From: G026625185 sp035256645
GTDB taxonomy: Bacteria; Desulfobacterota; WTBG01; JAGOGO01
Direction of reading: 5' to 3'
DNA length: 8,960 bases
NCBI GenBank assembly: GCA_035256645.1
Contig: DATEXU010000179.1
Location: forward strand, 1 to 8,960
Shown: positions 1-6,250 of the stretch, piece by piece
Layout: every line of letters starts with the position of its first letter
How positions within the stretch are numbered: position 1 is the first letter of the stretch
Position numbers and translations under genes: made by a program
Notes under the pieces: generated by a model
The model's database searches: none
What the model was told of the DNA's origin: nothing
What the model saw: only the letters and a program-made list of their open reading frames with translations

Positions 1-1751
1 GGGCCTCCTCCGAGAATCATGACTTTGGATTTATCCGACGGCTTGGTTTCATTTTCGGTTTCGTACGTGGAATAATAGTAGGGGGTATAGGCTTCGAACT
101 CAGCGGAACAGGTATCCACCAGCTTGAACACCGCTTCAATACTGAGTGATTTTCGAAAAGAGCGAAAGGAGATTTCATCGGTCTGAAAGATTTCCGCCAA
201 TTTAATGTCACTAAACCCAAACTGTTTTGCTTTGCGGATTTGTTCAGAGGTTACCGATTGGAGGGTATGTTTACTAAGCTCAAATTCTAAATCAACGATC
301 TCCTTTATATTGAATAAAAACCAGGGATCAATCTTGGTTAAATCGTTGATTTCTTCAACTGTCATTCCCATTCTCAAGGCCTGAGCAATATAAAAGATCC
401 GCTCCCAGTTCGGCACCTTTAACTTTTCCCGGATCTTTTTAAGGGATTCCTTTGTCGCTGTTTTTCTGGACTTATGAGGGTCGTTACTTTGATCTTTCTC
501 GGTTTTTTCCAAACCATGATATCCGATTTCTAAGGACCGGATGGCTTTTTGGAATGATTCTTTAAAGGTTCTACCAATCGCCATCACCTCTCCCACAGAC
601 TTCATCTGGGTGTTGAGGGTCTGATCGGTTTCCGGAAATTTATCAAACGCCCACCGGGGGATTTTGGTTACCACATAGTCAATGACCGGTTCAAAGGAAG
701 CTTTGGTATAACGGGTGATGTCATTGGGAATTTCATCCAAGGTGTAGCCGATTGCCAGTTTAGCGGCGATCTTGGCGATAGGAAATCCCGTGGCTTTGGA
801 AGCTAAGGCAGAGCTTCGGGATACTCTTGGGTTCATTTCAATCACCAGCATTTCTCCGTTTTCCGGATTTACCGCAAACTGGATATTTGAACCACCGGTC
901 TCCACGCCAATTTCCCGAATGATAGCAATAGCCGCGTTGCGCATGAGTTGATACTCTTTGTCCGTTAAGGTTTGGGCGGGAGCTACGGTGATGCTGTCAC
1001 CGGTATGTATCCCCATGGGATCAAAGTTTTCAATCGAGCAGACAATGACCACATTGTCATTTAAATCTCGCATTACCTCAAGTTCATATTCTTTCCACCC
1101 GATAACCGATTTTTCGATCAAGACCTGATTAAACTGAGAATCTTTAAAAAAAGGCTTTAAGATTTCTTCAAGTTCAGCGCGGGAAAAGGCAATTCCCCCT
1201 CCCGTCCCCCCCAAGTTAAAGGCGGGCCGGAGAATAACAGGATACCCTAACTTATCTGCCGCCTTCAGTGCTTCCCGAAGGTTATAGACATATTTCCCTT
1301 GGGGCATTGAGAGCCCAATGCGATCCATGCTCTTTTTAAAGAGTTCCCGGTCTTCTGCCTTCATGATAGCTTCTAACTTAGCCCCGATGAGTTCAACGTT
1401 ATATTCTTCAAGTACTCCGCTTCTCCCGAGGGCGATCGTCACGTTAAGTCCAGTTTGCCCACCAATGGTCGGAAGCAAAGCAAGGTAATGCGGCTTTTTA
1501 TCGGGATTTTCCTGGGCTATGATATCCGCGATCACTCTGGCATTAACCGGCTCAATATAGGTGCTATCCGCCATTTCGGGATCGGTCATGATCGTGGCCG
1601 GGTTACTATTGACCAGGACGACGTAATAGCCTTCTTCTTTTAAGGCCTTACATGCCTGGGTTCCGGAATAGTCAAACTCACAGGCCTGGCCGATAATAAT
1701 CGGGCCGGAGCCGATAACCAAAATTTTTTTTATGTCAGTTCGTTTGGGCAT
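1..1751 (-). CDS. carB: Carbamoyl-phosphate synthase large subunit, N-terminal 583 residues (partial)
   Basis: CarB uses ammonia delivered by CarA, bicarbonate and two ATP to make carbamoyl phosphate in the cytoplasm. I translated it from the ATG at 1751-1749 and the frame stays open to the window edge, which cuts the gene in an ILGGGP motif at the start of the second synthetase half. The first half is intact: GSGPIIIGQ at residues 14-22, PTIGGQTGLN at 94-103, the ATP-grasp loop RPAFNLGGTGGG at 175-186, and the metal-binding EMNPR at 305-309 (E305 and N307 match E. coli E299 and N301). The oligomerisation region follows. Its linker at about 410-436 is charged and roughly 11 residues longer than in E. 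coli. The second ATP site and the allosteric domain lie outside the window. The start overlaps the end of carA by 17 nt and has only a weak GTGAG-like ribosome site, so translational coupling to carA is likely. No frameshift was seen. Confidence 0.97.
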   Translation of the reverse strand, partial: MPKRTDIKKILVIGSGPIIIGQACEFDYSGTQACKALKEEGYYVVLVNSNPATIMTDPEMADSTYIEPVNARVIADIIAQENPDKKPHYLALLPTIGGQTGLNVTIALGRSGVLEEYNVELIGAKLEAIMKAEDRELFKKSMDRIGLSMPQGKYVYNLREALKAADKLGYPVILRPAFNLGGTGGGIAFSRAELEEILKPFFKDSQFNQVLIEKSVIGWKEYELEVMRDLNDNVVIVCSIENFDPMGIHTGDSITVAPAQTLTDKEYQLMRNAAIAIIREIGVETGGSNIQFAVNPENGEMLVIEMNPRVSRSSALASKATGFPIAKIAAKLAIGYTLDEIPNDITRYTKASFEPVIDYVVTKIPRWAFDKFPETDQTLNTQMKSVGEVMAIGRTFKESFQKAIRSLEIGYHGLEKTEKDQSNDPHKSRKTATKESLKKIREKLKVPNWERIFYIAQALRMGMTVEEINDLTKIDPWFLFNIKEIVDLEFELSKHTLQSVTSEQIRKAKQFGFSDIKLAEIFQTDEISFRSFRKSLSIEAVFKLVDTCSAEFEAYTPYYYSTYETENETKPSDKSKVMILGGG

Positions 1752-2877
1752 GTTGCATCAGCTCACGAAATTGTTTGAAAAGGTAAGAGGCATCATGGGG
1801 ACCAGGGGATGCTTCAGGATGGTACTGAACCGAAAAAAGCGGCAGCTGCTTATGCTGAAATCCCTCGAGGGTCTGGTCATTAAGGTTGATATGCGTTAAG
1901 AACACATCCCGGGTATCAAGGGTTTCGAGATCAACACAAAATCCGTGGTTTTGAGCGGTGATCGCAACTTTTCCCGTGGCCAGGTCTTTTACCGGCTGGT
2001 TACTTCCCCGGTGGCCAAATTTAAGCTTATAGGTTTTACCCCCCAAGGCAAGTCCTAATATCTGATGTCCCAGACAGATACCCATTATCGGCAGTTTCCC
2101 AATTAGCTTTTTTACATTGTCAATAACATAAGGAATTGCCGCCGGGTCTCCCGGCCCATTGGAGAGGCAGACCCCCTGAGGGCGCAACTCCAAAACCTCT
2201 TCCGCGGGGAAAGAGGCTGGTACTACCGTTACCTCACATCCCTCATCAACCAAATGACGGAGGATATTTCTTTTTACTCCACAATCATAAACGATAACGC
2301 TGAACCTGTCCCCGGTTGGCTTTGAGGGGTTTCTATGGCCTTGCGGAAAACTCCAAGTCGCTTGTTTCCACGCATAGGGTTGATGACAGGTAACTTCTTT
2401 CACCAAATCACGACCACCATACTGCGGGGCTTTTTCGAGTTTTTTTCTCAGGCCTTGGGAGTCAAAGTCTACGGTGGAAATGATTCCCAGCTGCGCTCCC
2501 GCATCCCGGATATGTTTCGTTAGCGCCCGGGTATCAATCCCCTGAATCCCCACTATGCTATATTCTTTAAGATATTGATCAAGCGTTTTTTGACTTCTCC
2601 AGTTAGAAGGGAACGGGCTTAATTCTCTTACCACCAAACCTTCCACCTGCGGCTGTTCCGACTCGCTATCTTCCTCATTAACGCCATAGTTGCCGATCAG
2701 CGGGTACGTCATGGTGACAATCTGACCTTTATACGAGGGGTCAGTAAGCACTTCCTGGTAACCGCTCAAACTGGTGTTAAACACCACTTCTCCGGTTGTT
2801 TCTCCTTGGGCGCCAAACGATTCACCCAGGAAAGTTCGCCCGTCTTCTAAATAAAGAATTGCTTTGGTTATGGTCAT
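1735..2877 (-). CDS. carA: Carbamoyl-phosphate synthase small (glutaminase) subunit
   Basis: CarA hydrolyses glutamine and channels ammonia to CarB. The protein has 380 residues, the usual family length. The N-terminal CarA-specific domain (about 1-150) opens with ITKAILYLEDGRTFLG and contains GYQEVLTDPSY at 40-49. The C-terminal class I glutamine amidotransferase domain spans about 190-375. Its nucleophile is Cys268 in GICLGHQ, and the other triad members are His353 and Glu355 in QYHPEASPGPHD. GGKTYKLKFGHRGSNQPV (279-296) is also typical of CarA. The ATG at 2877 lies 3 nt after the pyrC stop and has a good GGGAGG ribosome site 11 nt upstream (2889-2894), inside the last codons of pyrC. All catalytic residues are present, so an active enzyme is expected. 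Confidence 0.98.
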   Translation of the reverse strand: MTITKAILYLEDGRTFLGESFGAQGETTGEVVFNTSLSGYQEVLTDPSYKGQIVTMTYPLIGNYGVNEEDSESEQPQVEGLVVRELSPFPSNWRSQKTLDQYLKEYSIVGIQGIDTRALTKHIRDAGAQLGIISTVDFDSQGLRKKLEKAPQYGGRDLVKEVTCHQPYAWKQATWSFPQGHRNPSKPTGDRFSVIVYDCGVKRNILRHLVDEGCEVTVVPASFPAEEVLELRPQGVCLSNGPGDPAAIPYVIDNVKKLIGKLPIMGICLGHQILGLALGGKTYKLKFGHRGSNQPVKDLATGKVAITAQNHGFCVDLETLDTRDVFLTHINLNDQTLEGFQHKQLPLFSVQYHPEASPGPHDASYLFKQFRELMQHAQTN

Positions 2878-2880
2878 CGT

Positions 2881-4176
2881 TTACTTGGCCTCCCAAACAA
2901 TATTTCCCGCTACGATGGTCATGATTGGTCCACCTTTAAGTTTCCAATGAGCAAAAGGGGTATTGCGCGATTTAGATTTAAATGTTTCCGGCTTTACCAT
3001 AAATTCCCGTTGCATGTCGAGGACGGTTATATCCGCCTCTTCACCTTCGTGAAGAGCCCCGCCCTTTAACCCCAAAATGCGGGCCGGGTTAGTGCTGAGC
3101 AGGGCGATTGCCTGATTAATAGTAAGAATGTTAGTGTGAACAAGTTCGTTTAACGTCAAAGAGACTGCAGTTTCTAAACCAACGATACCATTAGCGGCCG
3201 CCGTATATTCTATATCCTTCGCCATCAGCTCGTGAGGGGCATGATCGGTAGCGATCACATCAATGGTTCCATCTCTTAATCCTTCGCGCAAAGCCTCGCG
3301 ATCCTCTTGTGATCTCAACGGAGGATTTACCTTGGTGTTGGGGTCAAAAGATGTCACTGCTTCATCGGTTAACGTGAAGTGGTGGGGGGTTACTTCACAG
3401 GTTACTCGAATGCCTTTTGCTTTTGCCCGGCGAATTAAATCTACTGAACCCGCGGTGCTCACATGGGCGATATGGACGCACGAGGAAGTCAGCTCCGCTA
3501 AAATCAGATCCCTCGCTACCATCACTTCTTCTGCGGCAGCCGGAATACCAGGGAGGCCTAAGCGGGTAGAGACAAAACCTTCATGCATTGCTCCAGACCG
3601 AGAGAGATTTTTGTCTTCACAGTGAGAAATTATCGTGAGGTTAAAACTCTTAACATACTCTAAAGCCCGGCGCATAACCTCAGCATTTATAACCGGCTCG
3701 CCATCATCCGACAGGGCAACGACCCCGGCAGTTTTTAATTCTCCGATATCGGAGAGGTTCTCTCCTTTTAAACCCCGAGTGATTGCCCCGATAGGATAAA
3801 CCCGGACACAACCTTCCTTAAGGGCTTTATTTATTATATAGCTGGTGACAATCTTATTGTCATTAACAGGATTGGTATTGGGCATGCAGGCAAGCGCGGT
3901 AAAACCACCAACAGCAGCAGCCCGACAACCCGTGGCAATGGTTTCTTTACCTTCCTGGCCGGGTTCCCGAAGATGAGTATGCATGTCAATGAATCCCGGG
4001 GCAATGATTTTCCCGGAAGCGTCAATGATTCGAAATTTGCCGATATCCCTGCTTACCCTTTCCGGATCAGTATTCTTGTCGATACGGATGATTTTCCCTT
4101 GATTGATAAAAATATCCAGCGTATTGTCGATGTTGTTAGCCGGGTCAATTACTCGCCCGTTCTTAATGAGCAACAT
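2881..4176 (-). CDS. pyrC: Dihydroorotase, class I (zinc amidohydrolase)
   Basis: PyrC interconverts N-carbamoyl-aspartate and dihydroorotate, the third step of pyrimidine synthesis. The 431-residue length and motifs fit the class I (Bacillus/Aquifex-type) enzymes rather than the shorter E. coli class II form. Visible metal and substrate motifs are DMHTHLREPG (H66, H68, R70), MPNTNP (N100), the SDDG pair D157/D158, H185 in ISHCED, H238 in HIAHVSTAG, and D311 in ATDHAPH. No carboxylated lysine is expected to be needed in this class. The C-terminus (about 380-430, GEEADITVLD to VWEAK) completes the small beta-sandwich of amidohydrolases. The ATG at 4176 overlaps the pyrB stop by 14 nt and has GGAGGG at 4187-4192, 10 nt upstream. 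A full set of ligands argues for a catalytic enzyme, not an inactive PyrC' partner of PyrB. Confidence 0.97.
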   Translation of the reverse strand: MLLIKNGRVIDPANNIDNTLDIFINQGKIIRIDKNTDPERVSRDIGKFRIIDASGKIIAPGFIDMHTHLREPGQEGKETIATGCRAAAVGGFTALACMPNTNPVNDNKIVTSYIINKALKEGCVRVYPIGAITRGLKGENLSDIGELKTAGVVALSDDGEPVINAEVMRRALEYVKSFNLTIISHCEDKNLSRSGAMHEGFVSTRLGLPGIPAAAEEVMVARDLILAELTSSCVHIAHVSTAGSVDLIRRAKAKGIRVTCEVTPHHFTLTDEAVTSFDPNTKVNPPLRSQEDREALREGLRDGTIDVIATDHAPHELMAKDIEYTAAANGIVGLETAVSLTLNELVHTNILTINQAIALLSTNPARILGLKGGALHEGEEADITVLDMQREFMVKPETFKSKSRNTPFAHWKLKGGPIMTIVAGNIVWEAK

Positions 4177-5116
4177 TTTTATGATTCCCTCCGGCCAAAA
4201 GATAAAACAAGGCCATGCGAACCGCTATTCCATTAGCAACCTGTTTGAGGATGAGAGATTTTTCACCATCAGCTACGTCAGAGGTTATTTCCACCTCCCG
4301 GTTTATCGGTCCAGGGTGCATGACCATTGCCCCGGGTTTCGCTTTGCTCAGCCTCTCCTGATTAATGCCAAAAAACCGACTATACTCTTTTAATGAAGGA
4401 AGCAGATTTTGATTTTGACGTTCCGTCTGGATCCGAAGACACATGATAACATCAACATCTTTAATCGCTGCATCCACGTCATAAAAGACTTCGATCCCCA
4501 TCTTTTCTATATGAGCGGGGATAAGCGTTGGTGGGCCGGCTACTTTTACGTGAGCTCCCAGCTTAGTAAGCCCCCAAATATTAGAACGCGCTACCCGACT
4601 GTGGCTGATGTCGCCAATAATGGCTACTCGCAATCTTTCGATTCTCCCAAAAGTCTCTTTTATGGTGAAAAGGTCTAAAAGCGCCTGCGTCGGGTGCTCA
4701 TGAGCTCCATCGCCGGCGTTTATAACCGAGGCTGAAATATTATTGGCAACGAATTGTGGGGCACCAGAGACTGAATGACGAATAACTATAATATCCGGTT
4801 TCATTGCGTGAAGATTAAGCGCCGTATCCTTGAAAGTCTCCCCTTTTGACATACTGCTGGTTGAAAAATCAAAATTGATAGTATCGGCTCCCAGTCTTTT
4901 TCCTGCTATTTCAAAAGAAGTCCGGGTACGGGTGCTGGGTTCATAAAAAAGGTTGATGATCAGTTTTCCTTTTAAAGAAGGGGGTTTTTGCTTTTCTTGG
5001 GAAAAAATTTCTTTCATCGATTGAGCGGTCGCTAAAATTAAAGAAATTTCTTCAGAACTTAATTCTTCTAACCCCAACAAATCTTTGCTTTTAAGCTTCA
5101 TTTTGTCCGCAAGCAA
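4163..5116 (-). CDS. pyrB: Aspartate carbamoyltransferase catalytic chain
   Basis: PyrB joins carbamoyl phosphate and aspartate, the committed step of pyrimidine synthesis. Motifs in order are YEPSTRTRTSFE (58-69, carbamoyl phosphate site), SMSKGET with K91, VIRHS with R113, HEHPTQALLDL (139-149), SHSRVARS with R174, LRIQTER with R228, and MHPGPINRE (266-274). As numbered here it has 317 residues. The chosen start is TTG at 5116, because AGGGGG (5126-5131), which can pair fully with the anti-Shine-Dalgarno if one G-U is allowed, lies 9 nt upstream. An in-frame ATG at 5101 gives MKLKSKDLLGLEEL, which looks more like a standard N-terminus, but its nearest purine tract is 15 nt away. The start is therefore uncertain by five codons. 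No pyrI regulatory-chain gene follows. The gene lies directly behind an attenuator-like leader. Confidence 0.96.
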   Translation of the reverse strand: MLADKMKLKSKDLLGLEELSSEEISLILATAQSMKEIFSQEKQKPPSLKGKLIINLFYEPSTRTRTSFEIAGKRLGADTINFDFSTSSMSKGETFKDTALNLHAMKPDIIVIRHSVSGAPQFVANNISASVINAGDGAHEHPTQALLDLFTIKETFGRIERLRVAIIGDISHSRVARSNIWGLTKLGAHVKVAGPPTLIPAHIEKMGIEVFYDVDAAIKDVDVIMCLRIQTERQNQNLLPSLKEYSRFFGINQERLSKAKPGAMVMHPGPINREVEITSDVADGEKSLILKQVANGIAVRMALFYLLAGGNHKNVAH

Positions 5117-5125
5117 CCTTTAAGT

Positions 5126-5131
5126 CCCCCT
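5126..5131 (-). promoter_or_regulatory. Ribosome binding site deciding the pyrB start
   Basis: AGGGGG on the minus strand lies 9 nt before TTG 5116 and 24 nt before ATG 5101. It favours the TTG start. It lies just downstream of the terminator hairpin, so it stays free of that stem. Confidence 0.5.
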
Positions 5132-5141
5132 AATAAACTCC

Positions 5142-5176
5142 AAAAAAAAACCTCCTTACCTTTCAGTAAGAAGGTT
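5142..5176 (-). terminator. Intrinsic terminator (attenuator) in the pyr leader
   Basis: On the minus strand AACCTTCTTAC (5166-5176) pairs over all 11 positions with GTAAGGAGGTT (5149-5159), with a single T-G wobble. The loop is the six bases TGAAAG, and an uninterrupted T run follows (5142-5148, plus two T inside the stem). The terminator lies 25 nt before the pyrB start and downstream of the likely pyr promoter, so it would end transcription before the operon unless disrupted. It is too far from lepB, with a promoter in between, to be simply the lepB terminator, although it would also stop read-through from lepB. Confidence 0.85.
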
Positions 5177-5230
5177 GTATCAGACAACGTTTCCTGCAAA
5201 ATTTCAATATCGTTATCCCTTCTCGGGGAT
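5169..5230 (-). promoter_or_regulatory. Anti-antiterminator and antiterminator hairpins of the pyr leader
   Basis: Two further minus-strand folds compete with the terminator. The anti-antiterminator is ATCCC (5226-5230), loop CGAGAA (5220-5225), GGGAT (5215-5219). The antiterminator uses AGAAGG-GATAACG (5211-5223), which pairs first with CGTTGTC (5183-5189, one wobble) and then, after an 8-nt bulge, with CCTTCT (5169-5174). Its 5' arm shares bases with the first hairpin and its 3' arm shares bases with the terminator stem, so only one state can form at a time. This is the arrangement known from PyrR-controlled pyr leaders, where PyrR with UMP stabilises the first hairpin. PyrR itself is not in the window. 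The loop resembles the CNGNGA consensus (CCGAGA at 5221-5226), but the flanking pairs are shifted by one base. Confidence 0.6.
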
Positions 5231-5273
5231 TAAGGTTTTTAGGCTTAGAATAAAACTGGCTTCAATTTACAAA

Positions 5274-5302
5274 AAAATACCAAAATATTTTGTATTCGTC
5301 AA
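5274..5302 (-). promoter_or_regulatory. Predicted sigma-70 type promoter of the pyr operon
   Basis: On the minus strand TTGACG (5297-5302, five of six consensus bases) and TATTTT (5274-5279, four of six) are separated by exactly 17 nt. Transcription would start near 5267. That leaves a leader of about 150 nt before pyrB, just enough to hold the three hairpins. Confidence 0.6.
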
Positions 5303-5315
5303 GGATTTCTTTCTA

Positions 5316-5353
5316 AAGTCTTTTGTCTAATGAATGTGTGATTTCAAAGACTT
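5316..5353. repeat. 8-bp perfect inverted repeat upstream of the pyr promoter
   Basis: AAGTCTTT (5316-5323) and AAAGACTT (5346-5353) are perfect inverted copies with a 22-nt spacer. They lie between the lepB stop and the -35 box of the pyr promoter. They could form a weak 3'-end hairpin for lepB or an operator. No T run follows closely, so a standard intrinsic terminator is not supported. Confidence 0.4.
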
Positions 5354-5401
5354 GGAAAAAATTTTTAAAATTTAAGAAAATTACCGGTTTTTTTATCTTG
5401 A

Positions 5402-6055
5402 TTAATGGATTCTATCTCCTGCCCGGCTCCACCGATTATAGATGATGGCATCGAGAAGTTTCATGGGGTAGTTCCACGGAAACCGATTATGATTACTTCC
5501 ATTAGACCAATAGATTATAAAGGCTTTTCCAATTACTGATTCAAGAGGGACATATCCCCAGAATCGGCTGTCGCGGCTCGTATCCCGGTTATCACCAAGG
5601 ACAAAAAGGGAGTTTTTAGGAACCGTTATGGGGCCAAAATCGCCTCGTGGGAATTCAATATTTCCAGAATTATCATCAATATAATGAGCATACGGGTCAG
5701 AGTAGAGTTCACCATTGATATACAACTTCTTTCCTTTCATAACGATGGTGTCTCCTTCGACTCCGATTACCCGCTTGATAAAATCAAGCGTTGTATCGAG
5801 AGGGTAGACAAAAACAACTACATCTCCCCGTGTCGGCTTGTTAAAGCCGAAAATTTTTTTATTGGTAAAAGGTATTCGAATGCCATAAAGAAATTTATTT
5901 ACCAAAATGTGGTCTCCCACCAAAAGGGTTGGGATCATTGAACCTGAAGGGATTTTGAATGGTTCGACAACAAAGGTCCGGATAAAAAGGGCAAGGAGAA
6001 TGGCAATAACGATGGCCTCAAAATTTTCCTGAAATTTGGTTTTGGTTTTTTTCAT
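5402..6055 (-). CDS. lepB: Signal peptidase I
   Basis: LepB cleaves signal peptides from exported proteins at the outer face of the cytoplasmic membrane. From the ATG at 6055 it has 217 residues, a common length for single-anchor forms. A positively charged N-terminus (MKKTKTKF) is followed by one membrane segment at about 14-30. Box B is IPSGSMIPTL, with nucleophile Ser39 just before the Met. Box D is DFIKRVIG, with general base Lys94, and box E is GDNRDTSRDSRFWG (154-167). A TTG two codons upstream (6061) is the other possible start. The ATG is preferred because a GTGG (6063-6066) lies 7 nt before it. The gene follows lepA in the same direction but is separated by 195 nt holding a palindromic repeat. 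No convincing own promoter was seen, so co-transcription with lepA is likely. Confidence 0.96.
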   Translation of the reverse strand: MKKTKTKFQENFEAIVIAILLALFIRTFVVEPFKIPSGSMIPTLLVGDHILVNKFLYGIRIPFTNKKIFGFNKPTRGDVVVFVYPLDTTLDFIKRVIGVEGDTIVMKGKKLYINGELYSDPYAHYIDDNSGNIEFPRGDFGPITVPKNSLFVLGDNRDTSRDSRFWGYVPLESVIGKAFIIYWSNGSNHNRFPWNYPMKLLDAIIYNRWSRAGDRIH

Positions 6056-6114
6056 AATCAATCCACGTGCTTTAACGGGCGTTTTTATTTAAGAGGTTAA
6101 CCCTCAACCCTTGC

Positions 6115-6246
6115 CTGCTTCGTAAAGTCGATTATGTCACCCTGAGCCTAGTTTACCCCGAGCTTGTCGAGGGGAAGGGTGACGTATAAGTAATTATTTT
6201 TCTTATGCTTCGACAAGCTCAGCATGACAAAATTTTAAATTTTCGA
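6115..6246. repeat. Dispersed palindromic repeat, copy 1 (between lepA and lepB)
   Basis: This intergenic element of about 130 bp starts with GCTTCGTAAAGTCG (6117-6130) and ends at TTTTCGAC (6239-6246). The core at 6139-6182 matches copy 2 at 43 of 44 bases. It folds as TCACCCT paired with AGGGTGA around an inner hairpin with CCCCGA and TCGAGGGG arms. A second hairpin at 6204-6226 has ATGCT and AGCAT arms around TCGACAAGCTC, which is the reverse complement of the GAGCTTGTCGA in the first. The right terminal repeat seen in copy 2 is missing here, and the element stops 4 nt from the lepA stop codon. It has no coding capacity. Confidence 0.75.
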
Positions 6247-6250
6247 CCGC

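Noticed and set aside
17..220. Minus-strand open frame of 67 codons at the left end
   Set aside because: It is out of frame with carB, whose reading frame continues unbroken here with clear CarB residues (VDTCSAEFEAYTPYYYSTYE).
3263..3625. Long plus-strand open frame of 120 codons inside pyrC
   Set aside because: It lies antisense to the well-conserved core of pyrC, shows no recognisable domain, and is explained by the codon pattern of the opposite strand. The other antisense frames over the pyr, carA, lepB and lepA genes were rejected for the same reason.
5149..5159. GGAGG in the pyr terminator stem as the pyrB ribosome site
   Set aside because: It is more than 30 nt from TTG 5116 and buried in the hairpin. 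AGGGGG at 5126-5131 is better placed.
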